From Tannerella forsythia (lineage in GTDB: Bacteria; Bacteroidota; Bacteroidia; Bacteroidales; Tannerellaceae), in the NCBI RefSeq assembly GCF_003860135.1, contig NZ_RQYN01000020.1, positions 1 to 45,747 of the forward strand: a stretch of 45,747 nt of DNA, written 5' to 3'. Shown here piece by piece: positions 1-7,460 of the stretch (position 1 is the stretch's first letter; every line of letters begins with the position of its first letter). Made by a program: the position numbers and the translations under genes. The notes beneath the pieces are model-generated. The model saw only the letters and a list, made by a program, of their open reading frames with translations. It did no database searches and was not told where the DNA came from.

Positions 1-2259
1 ATTGCTTCCGTTTCCGTTCATGATCGTCTTATGCAAGGTATAGTTTCGTTCGTTCAAGTCTGCTTCCCACGCGCCAAATCCTCCGTAGATTTCGACACTG
101 TCATAATTGATCACGTACGATTTTCCTTTGGGAGGCGTGTAGTTCCCTTTGGCCACCCAGATACAGTCGCCCTGCGAAGCCTTGTCAAGTGCTTCTTCAA
201 TGGTGGGAAAAGCATTCTGCCAGCTCGTTCCGTCACGACGTCCGCCGTTGACATTCTGGTCGACAAAGTATCCGATGTTCTTCTCGTGCAGCATCAAGTC
301 CATGACGAGGGTCGTGTCGCAAGTCACTTCATTGATGCCTGAACCGGCTGTAGCCGAGAGATGAAGCGTGACCTTTTTCGGCCCGGTCGAGTTCCAGACT
401 ACTTTTGGACTTGCAGCAACCGATGTAGACGGGTTTCCGCCTTCAAAGGTCCACTTATACTTTAGCATGCTCGCTATTGAAGGATTGGCTGTGATGCCGA
501 ACTGTTGCGGCACGCTCATTTTGGCCGGTTTGTTCGGTTGGCGTTTAATCGACGCGGAGAAAGCCAGGTCAATGATCCAGCAGGTATCGGTCAACTTTTG
601 AAACTCCTGATCCATTTCCAGAATATACATACCCGGTGTGCGTGCTTTTAGTGCACTCATGTCAGCCCCTTCCTTAATGGATTTGTCCGGTAGTGTCCAT
701 TTATAATTGGCTGCATACCCTCCCATTAGGGTAACAGGCCTGGCACTAGCTGCACAACGATAGATCGTATCCGGGTCGAATTTCCAATCGCCGAATGCCG
801 ACAAATATCCAAAGGTGGCATAATATTGCGTTAAACTTCCGGAGAAATAACCCAATGAGAATACGGATTCAGAGTTGAAAATTGTAACTACCTGATCATC
901 TGCAGCTACTGGGAGAGTAGCCCGCATATAACTCCATCCGGCAATGCCGGGTATTTTCCCCATTTGCTCGGCAGTGGCACCCGTTCCGGGAATACCGGCC
1001 AGCGTCATCAGGTTATAAGTTGTTCCACCGTATTCGATTTCGAAATATTTCTCACAAGTATCCCGATAAGCCAGAAAGATAGCGTTTTTTTCATTGGCAA
1101 GTGGCGCCGGATACTGATAAAAAGATAATTTGTTGGCCGCTACGCTGTAGATACTCGGGAGTACGGCGCCTCCGGGATGGTAGCTTTGAGAGGTCGTCTG
1201 TAAACAATAAGCTCGTTTGTTCGTTTTGATGCTGACCGCATAAGGAGGCTTATGCAGTTCGCCCATGTTGAAGACAGCTGCTTTGCCGGCTTGTAATCCT
1301 GTACCGATCTGTTGCTGACTTCCGTCCGGAAGATTGACGAACACATCCGTACCGTCTTCGGTAGCCATAATGTATACGCGATCTTTCGAGTATTTTCCCC
1401 TATTAGGATGGAGCGTGGAATCGGAGTAAGCTTTGACAATCGGATAAAGTGTGCCGGTCTTGTCAACCGGGATAATTTGATCGGCGATCATATCGTGGTT
1501 TGTTACCTCTTCGGTCGAAGATACAGCAATCGGTTTGTCCGATACGATTTTTGTTCCTCCCAGCGTATTGAATGTGCCCGGTGTACCATGTCCTTTCTCC
1601 AAGTATTTAATCACATCGCCTTTACGTGCCAAGGTTACCGTATGAGTTCCTGCCGGAATATCAGCCATTGGAGTGCCGGTACCTATATCGTATTTCTTGA
1701 CACAGTCTCGTGTCAAAGTAACTGTAACCGTTGTATTGTCTTCTGTAGCAACAATGTCGATCTGATCGAAAGCGTGCGGATAGTCATTCCCTGTCCCCGG
1801 GTCTCCATTGATATAAAAACCATCAGTCGTTTGCGGGACGAAAAACTCTGTACCCAATGCGGATTTTCCTTTTAACGCAAAGATATCCTTCGTATACAAA
1901 GCATCAAAGACATAATAGACAATAAGTTTCTCGGTCGATTTGATATGAATCCCTCCCGGTACTACGTTTCCGGCATTGATCATCATATTTTCTACATTCG
2001 CTGTAGAAAAAGGCCGATCAATAATACGGCGTTTACCTTCGCCGGGTCCGATAAGGAAAGTTTCCGTAAGCCCGGACCTATAGTAGGTAATCGTAACCTT
2101 TGCCGAATTAACTTTCGAGGTATTTGTAAACACAAACCCTCCATTGTCCTGCGTTGAGAGACCCGATTGCGGTGCGACAAACCAGAATTCGGTATCTTGT
2201 GCTCTAAGGCCGGTTAAAGCGTATAAGCACATAAACAGAATTAGAAGTTTTTTTTTCAT
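1..2259 (-). CDS. Secreted surface protein with IgGFc-binding-like N-terminus and start of a beta-helix region (partial)
   Basis: The frame is open from the ATG at 2259 to the window edge (753 codons, no stop), so the C-terminus is missing. A Sec signal peptide (MKKK, hydrophobic core, LRA then Gln21) is clear. Residues about 22-400 resemble the IgGFc-binding N-terminal family: beta-rich, with stretches such as GTEFFVPQ, ATEDNTTVTV and SSTEEVTNHD. A PKD/Ig-like part follows (YKWTFEGG, PKKVTLHL). From about residue 670 comes a typical start of a right-handed parallel beta-helix/adhesin domain (GYFVDQNVNGG, GTSWQNAF, IEEALDKASQGDCIWVAKG, YGGFGAWE). Family knowledge places such proteins outside the cell, often exported by type IX secretion through a C-terminal domain that would lie outside this window. 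Function is not known; adhesion is inference. A TAnnTTTG promoter lies upstream. Confidence 0.8.
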   Translation of the reverse strand, partial: MKKKLLILFMCLYALTGLRAQDTEFWFVAPQSGLSTQDNGGFVFTNTSKVNSAKVTITYYRSGLTETFLIGPGEGKRRIIDRPFSTANVENMMINAGNVVPGGIHIKSTEKLIVYYVFDALYTKDIFALKGKSALGTEFFVPQTTDGFYINGDPGTGNDYPHAFDQIDIVATEDNTTVTVTLTRDCVKKYDIGTGTPMADIPAGTHTVTLARKGDVIKYLEKGHGTPGTFNTLGGTKIVSDKPIAVSSTEEVTNHDMIADQIIPVDKTGTLYPIVKAYSDSTLHPNRGKYSKDRVYIMATEDGTDVFVNLPDGSQQQIGTGLQAGKAAVFNMGELHKPPYAVSIKTNKRAYCLQTTSQSYHPGGAVLPSIYSVAANKLSFYQYPAPLANEKNAIFLAYRDTCEKYFEIEYGGTTYNLMTLAGIPGTGATAEQMGKIPGIAGWSYMRATLPVAADDQVVTIFNSESVFSLGYFSGSLTQYYATFGYLSAFGDWKFDPDTIYRCAASARPVTLMGGYAANYKWTLPDKSIKEGADMSALKARTPGMYILEMDQEFQKLTDTCWIIDLAFSASIKRQPNKPAKMSVPQQFGITANPSIASMLKYKWTFEGGNPSTSVAASPKVVWNSTGPKKVTLHLSATAGSGINEVTCDTTLVMDLMLHEKNIGYFVDQNVNGGRRDGTSWQNAFPTIEEALDKASQGDCIWVAKGNYTPPKGKSYVINYDSVEIYGGFGAWEADLNERNYTLHKTIMNGNGSN

Positions 2260-2603
2260 AGAACTTTTTTTATTACACGATTTTTTTTTAAAGTATGTTG
2301 AATAGATATTGTTTCTGTTGATTGCCTGCAAAATTAATCGTTTTGATAGAATAACACTATCATTTACACTTATATTAACACAACTCAAACACTTTAATCT
2401 GGTAAATAATATTGCAAACAACTTCATTAAACTCTGTGTATAAGCCATATTAAACCCTTTAAGAGCACTTCTTTACCTCTATCTATAAACAAACGGGATT
2501 GCCATAATTATAAACATTTAACCTTTTTCAATCCTTTGACTGGTTATAAACAACCGGTTCATCGGACGCACTGTCATGTTCGAAGCTGATCCAACTCGGA
2601 TTC
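2260..2603. other. Intergenic region, AT-rich, between two minus-strand genes
   Basis: No coding potential was recognised. The stretch holds the TAATTTTG promoter box at 2329-2336, T-rich runs near 2268-2290, and a 7-bp hairpin with one G-T pair (ACTGGTT / AACCGGT, loop ATAAAC) at 2539-2558. That hairpin lies downstream of the porW stop but has no U-run on the minus strand, so it is at best a weak terminator. Confidence 0.6.
2329..2336 (-). promoter_or_regulatory. Promoter -7 box of the surface-protein gene
   Basis: The minus strand reads TAATTTTG, an exact match to the Bacteroidota -7 consensus TAnnTTTG, about 70 nt upstream of the ATG at 2259. No convincing TTG -33 element is seen 19-20 nt further upstream. 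Confidence 0.5.
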
Positions 2604-5600
2604 TCACTTTCGTGTCCGGACTTTGCGGGCCGCAGCCTTTTCTTTTTGTGCTGCCTTGCGTGCCGCTTCTTTTTCTTTCTGCCGCTGACGGTTCGCCTTT
2701 TCCTTTTCTTTCCGCTCTTTTTCTTTTTGTTTCAGGCGTTCCTTGGCTTCTTTTGTTTTCTGACGACGAAGGGCCTCGCGTTCTTTCAGAAGCTGCTTTT
2801 TCTGCTTGGCCGCCTCTTTCCGTCTCTCTTCGAGTGTCTTTTCTTTCGCTTCCTGTTCAAGACGTTCTTTCGCTTCGGCTTGCGCACGACGCTTCTGCAA
2901 ATATTCGAGCGTGATTTCTTTCGGTTTCACAAGAACGGAGTCTTGCGACGTTACAGTCGTGTCCGGAGAAACAGTCTGTTCTTCTTCCGCTACAGTCTGC
3001 TCCTCGCCTTCGGGAATGTTTTTTTCTTCGTGTTCGGTTTCTTCCGTCTCTTCCTTGACAGGCTCCTGTCCTTTTTCGATGGATGTCTCTCCCGTTTCCT
3101 GTACTGTTTCTTCTTGCGAAAGAGGAGCTTCTTCCGAAATTTCCTCCTTGGTTTCCTTTTGAGGAGACTTCTCTTCTTCGGTAATTTCGGAGCTCTCGGT
3201 AGAAATATTGGCTGCCTGTTCCACAGCAATGTCTTCACGTGATGTCTCCTCCTCATCGGCCGCCACCTGCATCCGCCAGCGGACCACGAGTTCAGGAGCC
3301 TGCGCTCCGTATTTCTCAGCAAAGAACGTCATGTATTCTTCAAGAGTCTTGCCGTGCAGCAGCGTCTCGTAGTTCTCGTCGGAGAAGGGGAAGAACAACA
3401 CGGCACGATCGATGGCTGAGGCATATCCGTCGGGTGCATAGATCATCGCGTAATACTCAAGCGTCTCTTCCAGATTATTGAATCCGCTTACGATCAGCAT
3501 ACTGAACGATCCGGCCTCTTCCATGCTCAGATCAAAGCTTTTGACCTCGAAATGGGCAAAATTGTACGCCGCTACGGCGTAGAGCAACTGGTTGCGGTCT
3601 ACGGCTCCGGTCGGATAGAGCAAGACCATGCGGTGCGGCGACTGCGGGTTATCGACGAACTGCCGCGCCGAGTCGGCCGCCGAAAGCTGACCGTATTCGT
3701 CAAGTCCGAAGCGCAGGTTCCACTTCATGCCCGTCATATTGCCTTGTACCAGTTTGCGACCGCGCAGAATACCTTTGAGCATCTCGTTGGCCAGCTCTGT
3801 CACATCGGCCGACGGATATTTCTCAACCAGCTTCTGCAAAGCGTTTTTGAAACCGGCGGCATCGCCGGACTGCACGTAAGTAAGTGCTTCGACAAACATA
3901 AATTTAGGCATCAGCGTGGCCAGCGGATATGTCTTGCTGAAATGACGGTAGCTGCGTCGTACAAACGACGTGTCGTTCGCCAAGTAGCGGTTATACGTCG
4001 TTTCGTAGAGTGAATCTTGTACCCTGTCCATCATACGGATATTGTATTCGTAGTTCGGGTCGGCTACGGCTTTGGCATAATCGCTTTCGGGAAATATCTG
4101 TATCAGTTTGTTCTTGTATTCCGTCTCTAACGGCTTGTCTTTATACCGAAGTCCCATCAGATACGACTGGAAATAATAATCCATCCGGTACTTGTTTTCC
4201 GGAAAACGACGCTCCAGCTCCCTGAATGTCTCGACCGAGAGTTGTTTGTTTTCCAGTTTGTCCTTGTAGATCATGCCCATGTTGAACAGTCCGTCGGCAA
4301 TGATGATGTTCGAGGCTTCCACGTCTTCTTCGGAGAAAGGAATCTGTTGCAGATAATATTCGCGCGATTTCGGGTCGGACGAAAGTGAATCCATCACCAG
4401 TTGCATCGAATCGACAGGCGCCTCAATCGGGTTGCCTTCTTCATCGAACTGCATCCGATTCTCTTCGTCTACGTGCTGATTTTCGAGCGGAGAGGCCATG
4501 CTCATCGCCTTGTCGCGGCGACGCCAGTCGTCCTGATTGACGCGTTTGCCCCATTTGTTCTGGAACTGTGTCTTACCCTGCGCAACGGTCTGATCGTTGT
4601 AGAAGTAGAACGAGCTTCCTCCCGAATTGACGGAGAGCGACTGAAGATTGGCTTGCATGTTCGGACGTTGACCGAAACCGCTGCCTCTTCCTTCCTGCTC
4701 GGCGAGATAGCGTTCCCGTTCCGCGTCTTCAGCTTCCTTCTTTTCTTTTTCTTTTACTTCTTCGATGATTTTGTCGATCACCGCCAACCGTTCCGATTCC
4801 GGCAGTTTGGCCAGCGCTTGTAAACTGTCTTGCAGATGCACGGCTTCGACATGCACCACCAATTCGTCGAGCGCAGCCGACAGTTGTGCTACACGATCGT
4901 AATCCTTATATTCTTTTCGGATGCCGCTTAAAGCTCCGCTGAAACATGGTTGCGCTTTTACGTACTCCTTTTGAGCGAAATAGATATCGCCCAATTTGAT
5001 CTGACAAATCGCGAGATCGAGCCCTCCCTGCGTACTCTTTTCGATACCGAGAGTGTAATTGGTGATCGCGTTGGCCGTATCGCCGCGGCTCATATACACA
5101 TTCCCGATAGCGGTATAGACCTGATCGAGAAAATCTTTATTCTTGTCGCTTTTGGTCATGCGATGCAGCATCTTCAGCACTTGCGGATAGCGGCTGGGCG
5201 GAAGGACTTCAGCCTGCCGGATACGCGCTGCGAATTCCATCTCGTACGGAGGATTGGAAGAGGCCACTTTGCCGAAAGTCTGATAGGCTGCTTCGTTCTG
5301 TCCGAGTTCCGTCTGTAACTGTCCCAACAGGTAACGCATGCGGGTGCGTTGGCGACGATTCTTTTCATGACCGATCACTTTCTGCAACTCCGGAACCGCT
5401 TCTTCAAACCGTCCGCTCTTCACCAGATAGTCGGCATATACGCGATCATATTCTTTTTGGTTCTGTGCGGGGAATCCGTTTTCTTTCAAGCGTGCCAGTG
5501 CCGTTTCCGTTTCATAGAGCCATCCCAATTCCGCATAGCAGCGCGCCTGCCAGATCCGTGCTGCAGCGACCATCTCCCTGTCAGTCGCATAGTGGCGTGC

Positions 5601-6080
5601 GATGTACGAGAATGTAGCCGAGGCCTGCAAGAAGTCGGCATTGTAGAACTGCCCCTGCGCGATAAGCATCCAGCAGTGTTTCAGGAAGGGATTGTATTCT
5701 TCTTTGTTTTGCAACGCCACCTGCTTCGGGTCGTTACGCCACCCTTCCTTACGTGTCGGCTTTTTTCGGATAGAATGTTGTTTGATCGCCTTATTTCCTT
5801 TCTCGATCGCGCGGTCGAACGGGCCACCGGTCTCGTTTTTGTCTTTCGGTTTGGCACTGACAGGATACATAAAAATACGTTCGGTATAACTCTCTTTGTA
5901 GTTGTTGTGCATATCGGCCAACTGCTCATCGAACGAAGTCTTACCGTTGAAATACGTGTTGTATCGGGCGGTAAAAGCATGCCACCGACGACTGGCCGCC
6001 GTATTCTTCTTCGTACTGCACGCTCCGAGCAAGAGCAGTGCGGTCCCCACCCATAAAAAAATATCGTACTGTCTTCTCAC
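2604..6080 (-). CDS. porW: PorW/SprE-type TPR lipoprotein of the type IX secretion system
   Basis: 1158 residues. The N-terminus is a lipoprotein signal with lipobox LLGAC (Cys21). Residues about 30-110 (RWHAFTARYNTYFNGKTSFDEQL, read in two pieces) match the conserved opening of the PorW/SprE family. Several TPR-like helical pairs follow, for example AIGNVYMSRGDTANAITNY and AICQIKLGDIYFAQKEYVKA. PorW is known in Porphyromonas as an outer-membrane-associated lipoprotein linked to the PorK/N ring and translocon of type IX secretion. The tail is unusual: about residues 940-1045 are strongly acidic (runs of E with S/T/P), and 1050-1158 are Lys/Arg/Glu-rich and predicted as a long charged helix. 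The next gene downstream is a predicted secreted surface protein. Family assignment is fairly firm; what the tail does is unknown. Confidence 0.82.
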   Translation of the reverse strand: MRRQYDIFLWVGTALLLLGACSTKKNTAASRRWHAFTARYNTYFNGKTSFDEQLADMHNNYKESYTERIFMYPVSAKPKDKNETGGPFDRAIEKGNKAIKQHSIRKKPTRKEGWRNDPKQVALQNKEEYNPFLKHCWMLIAQGQFYNADFLQASATFSYIARHYATDREMVAAARIWQARCYAELGWLYETETALARLKENGFPAQNQKEYDRVYADYLVKSGRFEEAVPELQKVIGHEKNRRQRTRMRYLLGQLQTELGQNEAAYQTFGKVASSNPPYEMEFAARIRQAEVLPPSRYPQVLKMLHRMTKSDKNKDFLDQVYTAIGNVYMSRGDTANAITNYTLGIEKSTQGGLDLAICQIKLGDIYFAQKEYVKAQPCFSGALSGIRKEYKDYDRVAQLSAALDELVVHVEAVHLQDSLQALAKLPESERLAVIDKIIEEVKEKEKKEAEDAERERYLAEQEGRGSGFGQRPNMQANLQSLSVNSGGSSFYFYNDQTVAQGKTQFQNKWGKRVNQDDWRRRDKAMSMASPLENQHVDEENRMQFDEEGNPIEAPVDSMQLVMDSLSSDPKSREYYLQQIPFSEEDVEASNIIIADGLFNMGMIYKDKLENKQLSVETFRELERRFPENKYRMDYYFQSYLMGLRYKDKPLETEYKNKLIQIFPESDYAKAVADPNYEYNIRMMDRVQDSLYETTYNRYLANDTSFVRRSYRHFSKTYPLATLMPKFMFVEALTYVQSGDAAGFKNALQKLVEKYPSADVTELANEMLKGILRGRKLVQGNMTGMKWNLRFGLDEYGQLSAADSARQFVDNPQSPHRMVLLYPTGAVDRNQLLYAVAAYNFAHFEVKSFDLSMEEAGSFSMLIVSGFNNLEETLEYYAMIYAPDGYASAIDRAVLFFPFSDENYETLLHGKTLEEYMTFFAEKYGAQAPELVVRWRMQVAADEEETSREDIAVEQAANISTESSEITEEEKSPQKETKEEISEEAPLSQEETVQETGETSIEKGQEPVKEETEETEHEEKNIPEGEEQTVAEEEQTVSPDTTVTSQDSVLVKPKEITLEYLQKRRAQAEAKERLEQEAKEKTLEERRKEAAKQKKQLLKEREALRRQKTKEAKERLKQKEKERKEKEKANRQRQKEKEAARKAAQKEKAAARKVRTRK

Positions 6081-6261
6081 GTTTTCTGTCGCTGTCTATC
6101 CTATCTATAGAATAACTGATTTCTTTTCGGTTTATTGTTCTATCAGGCACAAACCTGTAAAAAATACGGGAGTCGTTCTGTCATGTCCCCATATTCTATG
6201 TCAACTTTTTCCAAAACAAGACACCATTAGCACCTAACCACTATCAAACAATCTTTTTATA

Positions 6262-6269
6262 TACCTTTG
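6262..6269 (+). promoter_or_regulatory. Promoter -7 box just upstream of the radical SAM gene
   Basis: TACCTTTG matches TAnnTTTG exactly and ends only 4 nt before the ATG at 6274. If it is used, transcription would begin at or next to the start codon and the mRNA would be leaderless or nearly so. No clear -33 TTG was found. Confidence 0.5.
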
Positions 6270-6273
6270 CGGA

Positions 6274-7137
6274 ATGAAATCGAAGATGCACGCTTTCCCT
6301 TTTAAAGTACAGAAGATTTCGTTGAATGCCGGTTTTACGTGCCCCAATCGCGATGGGAGCAAGGGAACGGGTGGTTGTACGTACTGCAATAACCGGACGT
6401 TTAATCCTGATTATTGTCGTGCGGAGAAGAGCATTACCGAGCAGATGAACGAAGGGATGCGTTTCTTTTCCCGCAAATATCCGGAAATGAAATATCTGGC
6501 TTATTTTCAGGCGTACACGAATACATACGGCGAGATGGACGAATTGCGACGCAAGTACGAAGAAGCCTTGGCCTGTCCGGACGTCGTGGGGTTAGTGATC
6601 GGCACACGCCCGGATTGCATGCCGGACGAGTTGCTCGATTATCTGGCCGATCTTGCGCGGGAGACGTACGTGATGATCGAGTACGGCTTGGAAAGTACGC
6701 TCGACCGTACGCTGCAGCGGATCAATCGCGGGCATACGCATGCCGAGTCGGAAGATGCGATCCGTCGCACTCATGCGCGAGGCCTTCCCGTAGGCGTACA
6801 CTTGATTCTCGGTCTTCCCGGCGAGAGCCGCGACGAGATGCTCCGTCATGCCGACGTGCTTTCGGCTTTACCCATTACTTCGCTTAAACTGCATCAGTTA
6901 CAGATTATCCGTCATACGGCGATGGGACGTGAGTACGAGGCATATCCCGGGCGATTTCATTTGTTTACGGTAGACGAATACATTGATTTGGTCGTTGCGT
7001 TTCGGCAACGTTTGCGTTCCGACATTGTTATCGAACGATACGTATCTCAGGCGCCCAAGGAGTGGCTGCTTGCTCCTGACTGGGGGCTGAAAAATTATCA
7101 GTTTGAAGCAAAGCTCCGAAAACGCATGAACGGATGA
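6274..7137 (+). CDS. YhcC-like radical SAM protein (TIGR01212 family)
   Basis: 287 residues. Near the N-terminus the pattern C-x7-C-x2-C (TCPNRDGSKGTGGCTYCNN) gives three cysteines typical of the TIGR01212/YhcC radical SAM family, which binds a 4Fe-4S cluster and cleaves S-adenosylmethionine. Further family-like segments are FQAYTNTYG, GTRPDCMPDE, EYGLES, RGHTHAE and HLILGLPGE. The substrate of YhcC-type proteins is not established. The length is close to the family norm of about 300. The gene stands alone after a divergent promoter region shared with porW and is followed by a 323-nt gap. The ATG at 6274 is favoured because the alignment-like motif block starts directly after it. Confidence 0.88.
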   Translation: MKSKMHAFPFKVQKISLNAGFTCPNRDGSKGTGGCTYCNNRTFNPDYCRAEKSITEQMNEGMRFFSRKYPEMKYLAYFQAYTNTYGEMDELRRKYEEALACPDVVGLVIGTRPDCMPDELLDYLADLARETYVMIEYGLESTLDRTLQRINRGHTHAESEDAIRRTHARGLPVGVHLILGLPGESRDEMLRHADVLSALPITSLKLHQLQIIRHTAMGREYEAYPGRFHLFTVDEYIDLVVAFRQRLRSDIVIERYVSQAPKEWLLAPDWGLKNYQFEAKLRKRMNG

Positions 7138-7212
7138 AAGCGGCGCCGTATTGTATGTTGTAAATTTGTTAATGTCGTATACTTTTCTTAACGTGCTCCG
7201 AGCGGCATTAAC

Positions 7213-7272
7213 TTACATACGGACGCAAGAAAATTTATATACGGACGTAAGTTTACGCGCATCCGTATGTAA
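7213..7272. repeat. Inverted repeat with an internal direct copy
   Basis: The arms TTACATACGGA (7213-7223) and TCCGTATGTAA (7262-7272) are perfect complements. The left arm continues with CGC and the right is preceded by GCGCA, so pairing extends past a 2-nt bulge. A third, direct copy (ATATACGGACGTAAG) sits between the arms near 7236-7251. There is no U-run, so a simple terminator is not supported. Confidence 0.65.
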
Positions 7273-7428
7273 ATAAAATTGCTTCCTTATGCAGGCTAAA
7301 TGGGGTGAAATATAAATGGTTTTTAACAAAAAGAAAGTCGAGCAAACACTCTTCCCGGGGTGCTCGCAACTGCTATTCGGCTTCGGATTTTTTTAGCGGA
7401 CTTGTTTAGGAATATCGGAATTTTTATC

Positions 7429-7436
7429 TAAGTTTG
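7429..7436 (+). promoter_or_regulatory. Promoter -7 box of dpp4
   Basis: TAAGTTTG matches TAnnTTTG. It lies 24 nt upstream of the ATG at 7461, giving a short A-rich leader. A TTG codon at 7434 that would extend the reading frame lies inside this box and is therefore unlikely to be the start. Confidence 0.6.
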
Positions 7437-7460
7437 CCCGAAGAAAAAAAACAACAAGTA

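Larger units (their letters stand above)
7138..7460. other. Intergenic region with inverted and direct repeats
   Basis: No gene recognised. The first part is AT-rich and holds the 11-bp inverted repeat annotated at 7213-7272. A second inverted repeat, CGAGCA / TGCTCG, spans 7339-7366 with a 16-nt loop containing CCCGGGG. The right end holds the dpp4 promoter box at 7429-7436 and a short A-rich leader. Confidence 0.6.

Noticed and set aside
2539-2558. porW terminator from the 7-bp hairpin
   Set aside because: No U-run follows on the minus strand and one pair is G-T; kept only as a weak hairpin note.
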